Assembly: GCA_023101885.1 (NCBI GenBank)
Contig: JALPQD010000116.1
Span: 1,691,501-1,755,500, forward strand
From: Typhlomys cinereus
Lineage: Eukaryota > Chordata > Mammalia > Rodentia > Platacanthomyidae
Length of the DNA: 64,000 nt
Direction of reading: 5' to 3'
The position numbers and the translations under genes are program-made. Within the stretch, counting starts at the first letter, position 1; each line of letters begins with the position of its first letter. This document shows positions 22,521-35,300 of the stretch, piece after piece. The notes below the pieces were generated by a model. It saw nothing but the letters and a program-made list of their open reading frames with translations. It made no database searches and was not told where the DNA came from.

Positions 22521-23496
22521 TGTCAAAATTCACTTATGGTTTAATACTCAGATTAATCTAACTGACGTGTCTGATGACTTTCTAAGTAGACAACATGCAT
22601 CTTCATGACCCTGATATTTTTCTCTGCTTCTGTGGAGTCAGCCACTTCTCCACTTCCACAGATCTGTTTTCCATTAGGATACTTTTGTGCCTCTTTCAGT
22701 ATTTCATCTAAATTGATCATATAATAAATGGATCTTGGGATCTGGCTTCTTTCCCTTAGAGTAATACTTTACAGCTAAGTAAGAGGGCAGATGCCTATTA
22801 TCTTAACACTCAGGAGACAAAAATAGGCAAAGATATATGACATCTGTCTACTGATTCAACAGTTAGTAAGCACTTGAGTTGTTTCTGTTCTGAGCTATTA
22901 CAAATAAAGCAATTATGAACATTCATAACAAATTTTTATAAGGACCTATATTCACTTCTCTTGGGTAAATGAGTAGAAATGCAGGATCAGCTGATAAGCA
23001 TTATGTTTAATTTTGTAAGGAAAAAACTATTTTCCAAACATCATTCCCATCAAGAGGGAAAAATGTTTCCACATTTTTGTCAAACTTGGTATGCACCAGT
23101 TTTTTACTTCAGCCATTCTAAAGTGTATCCAGCATCACTGGGACTTTTGTTTCCATTTCCCAGTGATGCTGAGGATCTTTCCATGGCTCATTTGCCAGTT
23201 AGGCTTTTTCTTCTTTTTTTGGTATTCATTTGGTTAAGAATCTGTTCAAATCTTTTGCCCATTCTTTACTAGGTTATTTTCCCTTTTATGATTTTGTTGT
23301 AATATTCTTCATATATTCAGGATGCAAATGCTTTACTACAAAAAACTTTTAACTACATTGGTCAGCAAGAGGGCTCAGTAAATAAAAGTGCTTGGCCATG
23401 CAAACCAAATGACCTGAGTTCAATTTTCAAAGTCCACATGGAAGAAGGAGAAAGCTAACTTCCAAAAGATGTTTTCCAACACTGTGGTGCCTCTCT

Positions 23497-23502
<6 letters not shown>

Positions 23503-23564
<62 letters not shown>
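23503..23564. repeat. (CT)n microsatellite
   Basis: About 30 CT units at the tail of a B3-type SINE. It is purine-rich (GA) in PHLPP2 sense and about 250 bp upstream of plus-strand position 23,816. Confidence 0.95.
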
Positions 23565-23567
<3 letters not shown>

Positions 23568-23815
23568 TTCTAACGCAGTTTGGGCATTACCATGCTTTGA
23601 GAAACTCAGACACTAAAGAACATAAAATTAATATAAGGAGCTGTCAAGACAGCTCAGTAGATAAGGTGCCTGTTTGTTCACAAATTGTATTACTGGAAGT
23701 CCACATGGTAGAAAGAGAGAATTTCTAAAAATTGTCCTCTGACTTCCATGTATTCACCATGGCCTTCCCTTAATTTTCTTAATTACCAAATAGATATTTC
23801 ATGTGTGAGTCTTAC

Positions 23816-24006
23816 CTTTCCTCCAACCAGAGGCAAAATATGCATCTTTCCAGTTTGACAATCCTTCACTGAGGAAACAATAAGGCAGGTACCACAGAGA
23901 ACAACTAGGCGTTCAGCCCACTTATGTAGCTGGGTTTTTCCTTTGCGTACATTATAGATACCAGACAGTAGGATTCGATCCAGATGATCCATCTGGCATG
24001 GTTTTT
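23816..24006 (-). CDS. PHLPP2: PHLPP2 exon 4 (PH domain, first half)
   Basis: This 191-nt exon encodes residues 139-202. It begins by completing Glu in the order E-K-P-C-Q-M-D-H and continues [20 protein letters not shown], then [20 protein letters not shown], and ends LPLVGGK. The basic strand-loop region followed by WAERLVVL and the [11 protein letters not shown] segment is the N-terminal part of the PH domain, which binds phosphoinositide or partner proteins at membranes. The acceptor is ttttcag|AAAAAC and the donor AAAG|gtaaga-type; the exon ends in phase 0. Confidence 0.97.
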
Positions 24007-25124
24007 CTGAAAAGAAAACAGTACTTCAGAACTTACCATTAAAGTACTATAACACCAAAAAGGAAGGAATGTGCCAAAAAGATGCAAACTATTTACACGT
24101 ATAAGTAATGAAGCAATATGGATTTTACAAAACAAGATCCTGTTCCTAAAATAATAGCATCACTTGTGATTTTTGGTCTACAGACTAAGGCTTTACCTCA
24201 GATACAACTGTTAATCTTTTTCAAACAGCTTCCTTTCACACATATGCAGAAAGGTAGTATACAACAAGGGGTGAGATCATAGGGTTCTGACATACTTGAG
24301 CCTGAACTCAAGTTCTATGTTGCGTCCTTGAACTACCTAACCTCCCTGAGCTTTATTTTCCCCACATAGCTTGGGTTTGGTTATCCTATACTGTTTTGGA
24401 TTTTATTGACCTACTTTCAATGAATTTGTTAAAAAAAAAAAGTTAAGCATAGTGTGGGGGTACAAAGAAAATATGGGGGAAGACAGCATTATTGATATCA
24501 ATCTATTTAAGAAGGAAGAAGGAAGAAATATAAGAGTTCTCTAGTGACATCTCTCTGGCACTGCCAAAAAACAAAGCTTACAGGTGATATTTCTATCATG
24601 GGGCTAAGAGTTGGCAAGGGTGTGTGCCAGCTTTTCTTCAAGCAGCCTCCTTCCACTCAAAAGCCTTCATGTAACTGAGATATTGTGAGCAAAACTAAGA
24701 CAGAAGAAATGCAAAATTCATGGTAAAAGTACTACCAAAAAACCAGACAAATGGCTTTTTCCTTCCCCAGGCACCTGAGTCCCTTACCAGCCCCACACTG
24801 CATGCATGCACAGAGTTCACATCCCTCTTTCTTCTTTGATAGGTTTCTCCATGCCTCTCTTTCCTTCGCAGGGTACCTGTGCAGGATACCATTATCCTGG
24901 CAGCCCACCCACCTACTCATCAAAATAATAACAATACAGGATTGAGCCACACAAGAATCCAGAGAACCTCTGCCCTCAACACAGGGTAGTTGCAACACCA
25001 AGCTACAAGTCACCAAAACTCACTAGAGAAACTCCTGCATTATCCTATAGACAGAGAGCATTATGAACTACACCTTTAGAATTCAAGCTAGATGGGCCAA
25101 CAGTAAACCAGATAAGCATTTTTT

Positions 25125-25745
25125 TGTTTGACTGATATTATAATTACATTTTAGTGTCAACTTGATAGTTGCAGACTGTTTAGGACACAGCTGTGGAAGG
25201 TTAATGGTTGGAAGAGGTCCCTGAACAAGTCTGCAGGTACTGATTAATTGATGTGGAAAACCCAGCCCATAGTGGGTGGTACTTTCCAGTGGTGGACCAG
25301 ATAAGGACTGGCTCTTCCCTTATCTTGTGTTGACTTGCTGGACAGTCTACTCTTTGAGCATCTTTCACTTTTAGAGCATTGTGGCCTTTTCTGTTGCTGC
25401 TGCCTCTGTCTTGGCTGATGCGGAGCTTCATCCTTCCCACCTTGTTGCTGTTCCGCTGCCTTTGGAGCCTGGCCTCTAGGTCTTGCTGCTGTTCATTGCT
25501 GACGTCAGAGCCCAGCTGTTCTTCACCAACATCAGAACCCAACATCTTCAGCCTTCCAGAGAAGCAGAAGGCTTGAGATCTTCTTGGGATCTTTTGACTC
25601 TGTGAGACATTCTGGTCAAGAATAAGTAGCTATGGGCGGCTACTTTCAAGGACATTATATTTTATTGTAGGTTAATTTAATAAAGTTATTTTTATATATA
25701 TTACATTCTAGAGATTGTTTCTTCAGAGAATCCTGACTAATATAA
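25125..25745 (+). repeat. Unclassified interspersed repeat (MER/LTR-like)
   Basis: It begins near TTTTAGTGTCAACTTGATAG and ends near CAGAGAATCCTGACTAATAT, with AAAACCCAGCCCATAGTGGG and GGTGGTACTTTCCAGTGG inside. This layout is familiar from a common rodent repeat related to the one at 10,690-11,040, but I cannot name it securely. Confidence 0.5.
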
Positions 25746-26140
25746 CTATTTACTTGTTTGTTTTTGCTAACTTTATTTGTGTGCTTTTCTTTTTGTCTTT
25801 TTGTTTTCTTTTTATTAGCTCATTTGTGTACCTAATTTTACATTCTAAGACATCTCATGAGAGATAGGCTTCTGGATTGTATATTACTAAATTAGCATTC
25901 AGTATTGCAACTTAAAATTCTCCACCCAGGTTACTACAAGTTATACTTTACCATTATACTTCATCTACATCTCCTGTAACTCTCTCCCCTAAAACATACT
26001 GCCCTTACTGTATCTGACACCTCAAATCTTTATCTTCTCATGTTGAAACAAAATTTAAAATCTGTCAACTCCAAAAGCTGTCCCACACATATTCCTTCTT
26101 CACATACCCCAAACTAACACTTTCCTACACTATACATCCT

Positions 26141-26258
26141 ATGCCTTTACCACTTCTAATTTTATTAACAAAAATACAAATATAGACCCTACCAACTCAC
26201 CTAAGCACTGAAGTTTAGCACTAGATTTAATTCAGCCATCCTATTCAAGAATTAGTAC
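26141..26258 (+). repeat. Left arm of a 118-bp inverted duplication
   Basis: Its reverse complement equals 27,134-27,251 at 117 of 118 positions. The only difference pairs C26221 with A27171. Similarity stops abruptly at both ends. Confidence 0.97.
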
Positions 26259-27133
26259 CAGTCACTCAAGAGTGAACTTCAACAAACATTTAGTCATACA
26301 AAAAGCAATGAAAACAAGTAACTCAAGCAGAAGATATAGGTGAATGAGAAATACAAATCAAGAAAATAAGCAGCAATCTAAATCCAGATGCCCATGTCAT
26401 ATAAAAGCAGAAACAATAAGGAAGCCAAGAAAATATATCTCCTCCCCAAATCACCAATCCCAAGGCATCAGTTTCCATTAAGAGTAACTCATTGGGTAGC
26501 AAGCAAGAAAGCAACAGAGACAATGAATCCCAAATATTAATCATAAATATGATCAAGGAGTTCAAGAGAACATATATAAATGCTTAAACAAATATGAAGA
26601 GGAACACAGCAAATTCAGGAAAAAGACCAAAAGAACAGAAACAAACAAATAGACACAGTTAGAAAGACAGTTGAAGATATGAACACAAATTTAGCAATAC
26701 TAAAGAAAAACCAAACTGATTTGAAAATAACATAGAAACACTGAAAAAAAGCCCAATTGAGATAAAACTAGAAAGCAAAAATTCAAACAATCCAATTAAG
26801 AATTCAGAAGAAAATCTAAAAATAGAACTGACCAAGTAGAAGAGAGATTATCAGAGCTTGAAGGCAAAATGAAGGAATACAATAAGCCAACTAAAGAAAC
26901 TGATAAATTGAAAACCATGAATGAATGGAATAAACAGGAGCTTTGAGAAACCATCAAATGAGCCAAATTATGGATCACAAGTATTGTAGAAGCAGACATC
27001 TAAGAGAAAGAGAAAGATATAGTACACAAATTCAATGATATTGTAGAGGAAAACTTCTCTGATCAAAGGAAAGAGATGTCCATCCAAATTCAAGAAGCAT
27101 ATAGAACACTAAGTAGAGGGATCAAAAAAGTAA

Positions 27134-27251
27134 GTACTAATTCTTGAATAGGATGGCTGAATTAAATCTAATGCTAAACTTCAGTGCTTAGGTGAGTTGG
27201 TAGGGTCTATATTTGTATTTTTGTTAATAAAATTAGAAGTGGTAAAGGCAT
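27134..27251 (-). repeat. Right arm of the 118-bp inverted duplication, inside L1
   Basis: This is the inverted copy of 26,141-26,258. The flanks on both sides read as L1 (GGATCAAAAAAG before; ATCAGAACATTAAATGTGCA after), so the arm interrupts L1 sequence. Confidence 0.95.
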
Positions 27252-27642
27252 GACAATCAGAACATTAAATGTGCAGACTAAAGAAAAGATTTTAAAGGGA
27301 GAAAGACAGAAGGACCTAGTCACATACAAAGGCAAGCCTATCAAAAAACAGCTGATTTTTCAATGCACAGTAAAAGCCAGAAAGGCTTGGAGAGACTACC
27401 GCAATTATGAATGATCACAGATGGCAACCCAGACTACTGTATCCAGCAAAATTATCAGTCATAATAGAAGATGAAGAAAAATATTCCATGATAAAAGCAG
27501 GCTAAATGACTGTATGATTGCCAAGGCAAGTCTACAGAGAATACTAGAAAGAAAACTTAAGAAGAGAAGGATAAACACACCCAAGACGCTACAAGGAATA
27601 AAAAATACCAAGATGATGGCTGAGCAAAGAATTACAAATGCA

Positions 27643-27972
27643 GGGCTGGAGAGGTGGCTCAGGGGTTAAGCCTCCGCCCTGCAGGCGGAAGGTCCTGAGT
27701 TCGGATCCCAGATCCCACGTATAGACGCCAGGCGGAAGCGGGGGCGGCCTGTGCTTCTGGTCCTGGTAGGGCGGAGCCTGTGAATCCCGGGACAGAAGGA
27801 GGTGGAGGCATCCATGGTGGTTTGCGAATTCGTGCGTGGTTCTACACATACACAGACACACACACACACACAGACACACACACAGACACAGACACACACA
27901 CACATACACACACGCACGCGCGCGCGCATATACACGCATATGCACACAGTTGAATAAATAATAATAATAAAA
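27643..27972 (+). mobile_element. Young B2-like SINE inserted in L1
   Basis: The full-length young form has head, A-box and B-box-like elements, a CA tract with CG units and the AATAAATAATAATAATAAA tail. The target-site duplication AAAGAATTACAAATGCA is perfect (27,626-27,642 and 27,973-27,989). Confidence 0.94.
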
Positions 27973-29157
27973 AAAGAATTACAAATGCAAATGCCATGAA
28001 ATCAACAAAATGATAGGAATCAAATAATATCTTTCAATAATAATCTTGACTGTCAATAGACTCACTTCCCTAATAAAAGACATAGGCTTACAGCTTGGAT
28101 TAAAAATAAAGACCCATCAATTTTCTGTCTCCAAGAAATACACCTTACCATGAAAGACAGACCCTACTTATCTCAGGGTGAAAGAATGGTCAAAAAGGAC
28201 ATCAAGCAAATGGAAGCAGGAAACAATATCTGACCAAATAGACTTCAAACTAAAGTGAACCATAAGAGACAGAAGCTCTATTACCTACTAGTTGAAGGAA
28301 TAATGAATCAAGAGGACATTATAATTATAAGCATATAAACAACAAACACGGGCTCACTCAAATTCATTACACAAATACTACTAGATGTAAAACAACTAAC
28401 TAATCATCCCAAAGACAGTGATAGTCAAAGACTTCAATACCCTACTCTCACCAAGAAACAGGTCAACTGGTCAAAAACTGAACAGAGACACATTGGAGTT
28501 AAATGAAATTATAAATCAAATGGACCTGACAGATAGACATGTACAAAACATTTTACCCAAACACTGAAGAATACACATTCTTCTCAGCAGTCCATGGAAC
28601 TTTCTCCAGAATAGACCACATACTAGTAGACACAAAGCCAGTCTCCAAAAATACAGGAAAATTGAAATTACATCTTGGATACTATCTGAGCACCATGGAA
28701 TAAAGTTAAACATCTACTACAAAAGGAAAACAGAAAACACACAAACACGTAGAACCAAAGAACACATTTTTGAATGAGGAATGAATCAAGAAAAAGATAA
28801 AACAAGAAATCAAAAATTTCCTGGAGCTCAAAGAAAATGTACATATAACATACGAAAAACTATGGGTATAATGCATTGAAAGCTGTCCTAACAGGACAAT
28901 TTATAGCACTAAATGCCTACATCAAAAAAATAAGTTTACAATTAACTAACTTAATGTTATAGAGCTGAATGTTTAGGAAAAACAAGAACAAACCAAACCA
29001 CATGGTAACCAATATGCAACAACTAGGCAGAAATCAATGAATTGGAACTAAAAAAGAAAAAATAAATAAATCAATGAAACAAAGAACTGGTTCTTCAAAA
29101 AGACAAACAAGATGGACAAATCATTTGCCAAACTAATTTTTTAAAAAAGACAGAACT

Positions 29158-29523
29158 GGGCTGGAGAGCTGGGTTAAGGGTTAAGGGTTAAGACTAGCCT
29201 TGCAAATAGAACGTCCTGACTTCAGATCTCAAGTCCCATGTAAAAATGCCAGATAGAATTAGCCCCTGGTGGGCAGAGCCTGTGAAATCCCAGAGTGAAA
29301 CAAATAGGGCTGGAGAGGTGGCTCAAGGGTTAAGCCTCTGCCTTGCAGGTGGAAGGTCTTGAGTTCAGATCCTAGACTCCACGTATAGACGCCAGTTGGA
29401 AGTCGGGACGGCCTGCGTGTTTGGTCCTGGTAGGGCACAGCCTGTGAATCCCGGGGCAGAGTAAACAAGGAGGAGGTGGAGGCGGTCCATGGTAGTTCCC
29501 AAATTCGTCTGTGGTTCCACACA

Positions 29524-29587
<64 letters not shown>

Positions 29588-29695
29588 ATTGAATAAATAA
29601 AAAAAATTAAAAAAAAAAAAGTAATCCAGGATGATTCCTCCACAGGGACATGCAGTGCCCTCTACTACATACATTTACACACACACACAAATAAA
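29158..29695 (+). mobile_element. Older B2-like SINE in L1, split by a younger one
   Basis: The older element begins GGGCTGGAGAGCTGGGTTAA at 29,158 and breaks off after CAGAGTGAAACAAATA. It resumes near 29,622 with GTAATCCAGGATGATTCCTC and runs to the AAATAAAGTTTTAAA tail at about 29,700. The insert between is the young SINE below. Confidence 0.9.
29309..29620 (+). mobile_element. Young B2-like SINE nested in an older SINE
   Basis: The head GGGCTGGAGAGGTGGCTCAA is followed by the young-type body and a long pure CA tract (29,520-29,585), and the tail is AATTGAATAAATAAAAAAAAT-like. It sits inside the older SINE, which itself sits in the L1, so three insertion events are ordered. Confidence 0.9.
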
Positions 29696-30495
29696 GTTTT
29701 AAAAAAGAGAGAGAACACCCAAATTAATAAAATCAGAAATAGGCAGAAATTATAACAGATACTGGAGAAATCTAAGGAATTATAAGGACATACTTTAAAA
29801 ATTTATACTCTATTAAATTAGACAATCTAAAAGAAATGGATAAATTTCTAAACACATGTGACCTACAAAAGTTGAATCAAGATGAAATAAATAATAATGA
29901 TGAAATAAGAAACAATGATGAAAAAAGATGAAATAAATAAGCAATGAAATTAAACACTAATTATAAATATCCTACCTAAAAAAAGAAGTCCAGGACCAGA
30001 AGGATTCAGCACAGAATTCTACCAGACTTTCATAGGACTGACAGCACTACTCTTCAAATTATTTTGCAAAATAGAAAAGGAACAAACAACATAAACTCTA
30101 TGGACCAGTATTATTCTGATCCCCAAACTAAAGACAGTATTTAAAAAAAATTGTAGGCCACTCTCACTAATGAACACAGATGCAAAAAATCCTCAATAAA
30201 ATCTTGTAAAACGAATCCAAAAACACATCAAAAAGGTCATACACCATGATCAAGTTGGGTTCATTCCAGAAACACAAGAATGGTTCAACATACATAAGTT
30301 AATAAATGTAATTCATTACATAAACAGACTCAAAGATAAAAAACATATGATCTTCTCAAAAGATGCAGGAAAAAAAGCTTTTGTCAAAATTTGACATCAC
30401 TTCATGATAAAAAGCTCCAGAGAAAACAGGAATGGAAGGAACATATCTCAATAGACAAAATACAACAAATCATCACTCTAAATGGGAAAAAAGTT

Positions 30496-30763
30496 GGGCT
30501 GGAGAGGTGGCTCGGGGTTAAGCCTCTGCCTTGCAGGCAGAAGGTCCTGAGTTCGGATCCTAGACCCCGCGTATAGACGCCGGGCGGAAGCAGGGGCGGC
30601 CTGTGTTTCTGGTCCTGGTAGGGCGGAGCCTGTGAATCCCGGAGAGGTGGAGGTGGTCCATGGTGGTTCCTGAATTCGCCCGTGGTTCTACACACACATA
30701 CATACATACACACATGTGCACACACGCATACACGCACAATTGAATAAATAATAATAAAAAAAT
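30496..30763 (+). mobile_element. Young B2-like SINE inserted in L1 (ORF2 region)
   Basis: The head GGCTGGAGAGGTGGCTCGGG has one G fewer than its relatives. Target-site duplications resemble TAAATGGGAAAAAAG (about 30,478-30,492) and TAAATGGAAAAAAG (about 30,764-30,777), with one base difference. Confidence 0.9.
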
Positions 30764-31124
30764 TAAATGGAAAAAAGATTGAAGCATTCCCACTTAGATA
30801 AGGAATGAGGTAGGATTGTCCACTGACTACTCCTGTTCAATATCATACTTGAAGTCCTAACTACAGCAATAATGCAAAAGAGGGAGATAAAAAGGGATAT
30901 AAATAAAAAAAAGAAAGTTAAGGTATCCTTGTTTACAGATGATGTGTTTCTATATTTGAGAGATCCCAATGGTTTCATCAAGAAACTGCTTGAACTAATA
31001 AACGCTTTCAGTAAGGTGGCGTTTACAAAATCGACAAATAAAAATCAATAGTCTTCCTACATAGCAGAGACAAACAAATTGAGAAAGAAATGAGGGAATC
31101 AATTCCCTTCACCATAGTCTCCAA

Positions 31125-31128
<4 letters not shown>

Positions 31129-31160
<32 letters not shown>
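31129..31160. repeat. (AC)n microsatellite in L1 ORF2
   Basis: About 16 AC units interrupt the ORF2 sequence between the RT region and the FNAIPVKI block. Confidence 0.9.
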
Positions 31161-34100
31161 CCCTTGGGATGAACTTAACCAAGGAAGCAAAAGACATGTA
31201 CAATGAAAACTACAAAACACTGAAGAAAGAAATTAAAGAAGGCAGAAAGACTTCCAATACTCACTGGTTGGTAGGATTAATATTGGAAAATGACCATCCT
31301 ACAATATACACATTCAATGCAATCCCAGTCAAAATTCTAACACAATTTTTCACAGATACTGAAAAAACAATTTCAAAATTCACATGGAAACATGAAAGGA
31401 CCTGATTAGCCAAAACAATCTTCCTAATAAAAACACTTCTGGAAGTACTATGATACCAGATTTCAAGTTATACTATTAAGTTTAAGTAATAAAAACAGCA
31501 TGGTATTGGGACAAAAATGGATACATTGATCAATGGACTAAAACTGAGGACTCAGATATAAGTTCACACACCTATAGCCACTTGACTTTTAACAGAGATA
31601 CCAAATATTCACACTGGAGAAAAGAGAGCATCTTTAACAAATGGTGCTGAGAAAAATTAGAAATCTACATGTAAAAGAATGAAAGTTGACTGTTACCTTT
31701 CACCTTGCACAAATTAACTCCAAATGGATCAAAGATCTCAATATTAAACTAGAAACTCTGAAACTTCTAGAAGAAAAATTGGGGCGCACACTTGAATTGA
31801 TAAGCTGAGGTAAAGACTTTCTGTACAGTACCCATTTGGACAGAAAATAAGACCAATAACCAACAAGTGGATCACATGACTTGAAAAAGTTTCTGTTATA
31901 CAAAGAAACTATAAATCAAGCAAAAAGGCAACTCACAGAATGGGAGAAAATCTTTGTTAGGTAAAGAACCCAAAAAATTAAACATCAAGAAAGCAAACAA
32001 CCCAAATTTTTTTTAAAAGGGCCTTGGAACTAAAAAGAGATGTTTCACAAAAAGAAATTCAAATGTCGAAGAAATATCTTTAAAAGTGCTCAATTTTTCT
32101 GGTCATCTGCAACCAAGAACACAAGCAACAGTGAATTCAGGAGTAAGGAAAAGGGAACACATTCATTTCTAGTGGGAGCATAAGTGGGTATAGTCACTTT
32201 GGAAATCATTATAGAGGTTCCTCAGAAAGTTAATAGTGGCACAACCATATAAACCAGTTATCGCTTTTGGGACTATTCCCAAAGGACTCTACATCTTACT
32301 ACAAAGACATTTGTGCATCCACATTCATTGAAGCTCTACTCACAATAGCAAAAAAAATGGAATAAGCCTACATGACCATCAACAGCAGACTGGGTAATGA
32401 AAAAAAATGTGGCATATATATGCAATGGAATACAACTGAACCACCAAGAAAAGTGAAATTATGGAATTTACTGGTGAGTGGATGGAACTGGAGAATATAA
32501 CATTAAATGAGGGATCTCAGACACAGAAGGACAAACATTGCAAGGTGTCTCTTATATACAGATGCTAGCATTGATGTGCTTAATTTGGAATTTCTGTAAC
32601 AACCAGAAAACTTGAAAAGGGCCATTAACTGGGATTGTAGTAGGGAGAGTGAAGTGAAGACCTTATAGGAGGAAATGTGGAAGATCACAGGCAGCAAGGT
32701 CGAGGGGGAATGATGGACAGAGGCAGTTCTGGGGAGATAGAGGGATAGGGTTTAGGAAGGGTAGAGGGATTGACAGAGAACACTGAGATTGTGGATACAA
32801 CCAGATAGAAACTTCCTACAGTATTAATATATCAAAATCCATTTTTGTTGAAAGAAGAGCAAAACCAGACATCCCCTATAAAGGAGAACACAGAGAAAGG
32901 AAGATAGAACAAAACAAAGAAAATGCCCTATGATGCCCTATCTAGAATCCATATGCAACTAAACAATATTCCAACTAACAGGTATGTGCATTTCCTGGTA
33001 ATTTGTTGGTCAGAGTTCTCAAAAGCTCCCAAAACAGACTTTTGCCACTGCTCTTGGTTGCCTTCCAGAAGCTAACAGTAAGACCCTATCACTGAGGATG
33101 CAATTCATATGGACCACAGGATATGGACTAAAAATTCCAACTGGAACTGGTCTGCAAGCAGGCTTGCTGAGGGCTTGCTGAGGGCTTGTGTAATTCTCCA
33201 CAAATGTGCTCATAGTCAATCCTCATTGTCAAGGACACCTGTACCTTAACTAACTCACTTCTACACAGGACATCAAAATCACTCCCAACTCCCAAGGTTC
33301 AAGAAACATTGCAGAAGATAGGGCAATAAGAATGTAAGAACCTGAGGGTAGGGACTGTTTCCAGACAGTATCCTCTGGTCATGATGACAGGGCTGCCACA
33401 CCCAAGAACTATTGCAGATATGTCTGTCCACTTCCACAGTATTTGCACAATAGTTGTCCTATCAACATTTCACCATAAATGAGGGAAAATCTCCAAACCA
33501 CTATGCTTCCATGAGAGACTATTTAAAGTAAAGCCCAACAGAGTGGAGCTTCTTTACTCCACAATTTACCTGTTGATAAGCCATCCATGCCCTAGCAAGT
33601 ACTCAGGAACTTCCCAGCACAAGCATCCCAAGTGAAGCCAAGTGGATCGCACATGCAAAAAGATATGAAATTAATTAAGAGGAAGACTGGCTGAAAAGGA
33701 GAAAGTATAAAGTGAGATAGGAGGGATGATGGGATAGGTCATAAGGGATGAAAACATAAATTCACTGTGTTTATGTATGAAAGTGTCAAAGAATTAAAAA
33801 ATAATAAAATAGAAACAGACAAATACCAAACACACAAAGGGTGCAGCAGTATTGTGAGGGTGTAAGCTGTAAAGACCTGGGAAATGTGGGTGCTCTTCGA
33901 GAATCATCCCACAACTGTCATGTAACCTTAAGCATCATGTTGTCTGCTTAATCAGTCGTTTCTTCATATATAATATGAAGAAATGGACCAGATACGTCAA
34001 AGCCTTAAAAGTGTACTCTTCAATAAAATTAAGTCAACACCAGACTTACTGGGGACCATTTCTCCAAAGCAAGTCAATCTTTCCACCAATACCCCAATTT

Positions 34101-34547
34101 CCACCTCCACAGGGAGTTTGGGTCTCATAGACCAACATTTCCTAAGCTCTAGTTCTATACTCCCTACTAGTGCCAGACATCTCCAACTGAGTGTTCGCCA
34201 CCACTTAAAATTAAACATGACTAAAGTGAATCATCACTATCCCTGCAAACTGGATTTCCTCACAACTCCAAGCTGTCATCTCCAGAAGTCATCTGTGCTC
34301 AAAATCAGTTCCACTTCAACTCCTCAATTCCTCTTTTCAATCATCCACCAAATCCTGCTCATTCAGTTGACAAGTCTCTCATAGGGAAGGACTCTTTCCT
34401 TTCTCCAAGTTTAGATTCCTTTTAATTTATACCTGAATAATCCATCCTAGTACCATATTCGCCCTCCTCTGGTTGACTAGGCTCTATTAACTTTCTACTG
34501 CCACTAGAGTCAAATGAAGGTTAACCTGATAGTATACATACAGCCCC

Positions 34548-34828
34548 AAAGAACTGGAAAAATGGCTCGATTAAGACTGGTTCACAGGCACAAGGATCTG
34601 AGTTTGGATCCTGAATCCCACATAAAAACACCAGGTAGAAATGGAGTCAGCTTGGATTCTTCCAGCTCTGGAAGGAAGGAAGAGCCTGGGAAATCCCAGA
34701 GCAAAGCAAGAAGGTGGAAGCAATCCAGGATGATTCTCAACATCAGCCTTGGTCCTCCACAGGGACATACAGTGCCCTCTGACACACACACATACATACA
34801 TACATAAAATAAATAAATTTTAAAAAAA
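34548..34828 (+). mobile_element. Older B2-like SINE
   Basis: The diverged head AACTGGAAAAATGGCTCGAT is followed by TTTGGATCCTGAATCCCACA, then GCAATCCAGGATGATTCTC and CCACAGGGACATACAGTGCC, with a CATA tract and a TAAATAAATTTTAAAA tail. Confidence 0.85.
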
Positions 34829-34829
34829 G

Positions 34830-35300
34830 ATCGCAAGAGCCTAAAGATGGGGAGCTCCGCAGCTGGACAAGACATTCCACTCAAGATAGGGTTGCTATAA
34901 CCAGGAACTCACTAAAATGAGACCTGCACAATCAATGACTGACATACCAAATGCCCCCATAGACTAGTGAGATTCTCAGAAGAAATAATTGCATGCAGTG
35001 GGAACCTAGGGAGCTAGTGCTAGGCAGGTGAAAGAGAGTGCCCCTCAGTAGGTCTACCCAAGAAAGGACCACTTGGTCTGCCACAGAGACCTGAACCCCT
35101 ACTAAAGCAGAAAATCCAGAGGGAACCTTGGAACCCACAGAGGCAAACAGACAGGAATATGGGAGGGAGTGGGATAGATTGATGAACAGAGAGAATAAAG
35201 GGAAGAAAAAAGGAAGGAAGGGAAGAGGGAAGAGGAAAGGAAGGGCAGGGATAATCACTCAATATGCTTATTAAACTAGGAAAAATAAAAATAGAAGTGC
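34830..35300 (+). repeat. L1-3'-end-like purine-rich repeat, copy A
   Basis: Blocks GAGGCAAACAGACAGGAATA, GGGAGTGGGATAGATTGATG, a GGAA-rich run and ATCACTCAATATGCTTAT recur, diverged, at 40,250-40,445. The polypurine run before an A-rich end is typical of rodent L1 3' UTRs. The assignment is tentative. Confidence 0.5.

Larger units (their letters stand above)
20874..23815. other. PHLPP2 intron 4
   Basis: About 2.9 kb with a young B2-like SINE (20,976-21,280), minus-strand B2/B3 relics (about 22,050-22,215 and 22,355-22,520), plus B3-like elements (about 23,360-23,570 and 23,637-23,790) and a CT microsatellite. The remainder is AT-rich intron. Confidence 0.7.
26260..33810 (+). mobile_element. 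L1 LINE, near full length, inactive, with nested insertions
   Basis: L1 sequence runs on the plus strand, antisense to PHLPP2. ORF1-like coiled-coil sequence (KPTKETDKLKTMNEWNKQEL, about 26,886-26,945) precedes ORF1 3' sequence (about 27,255-27,560). ORF2 landmarks are an endonuclease-region stretch (about 28,490-28,640), [16 protein letters not shown] (about 30,248-30,295) and an RT active-site block read as LFTDDVFL (about 30,926-30,955), where the family has F-A-D-D. YTFNAIPVKI follows at about 31,307. A 3' region with the ATGGAATACAACTGAACC block (about 32,425) leads to an A-rich end near 33,810. Stops and frameshifts are everywhere. SINEs occupy 27,643-27,972, 29,158-29,695 and 30,496-30,763. 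The 5' limit is uncertain. Confidence 0.9.

Noticed and set aside
23360..23570. CRISPR-like or other regularly spaced repeat arrays
   Set aside because: All direct repeats seen are simple microsatellites or dispersed SINEs; there are no uniform repeats with unique spacers, and the genome is mammalian.
26260..33810. Intact, mobile L1
   Set aside because: Both ORFs have many stops and frameshifts, nested SINE insertions, and a changed residue in the RT active-site block.
33983..34384. 133-codon plus frame
   Set aside because: Ser/Thr/Leu-rich composition without recognised domains, antisense to PHLPP2 in an intron after the L1; probably chance.
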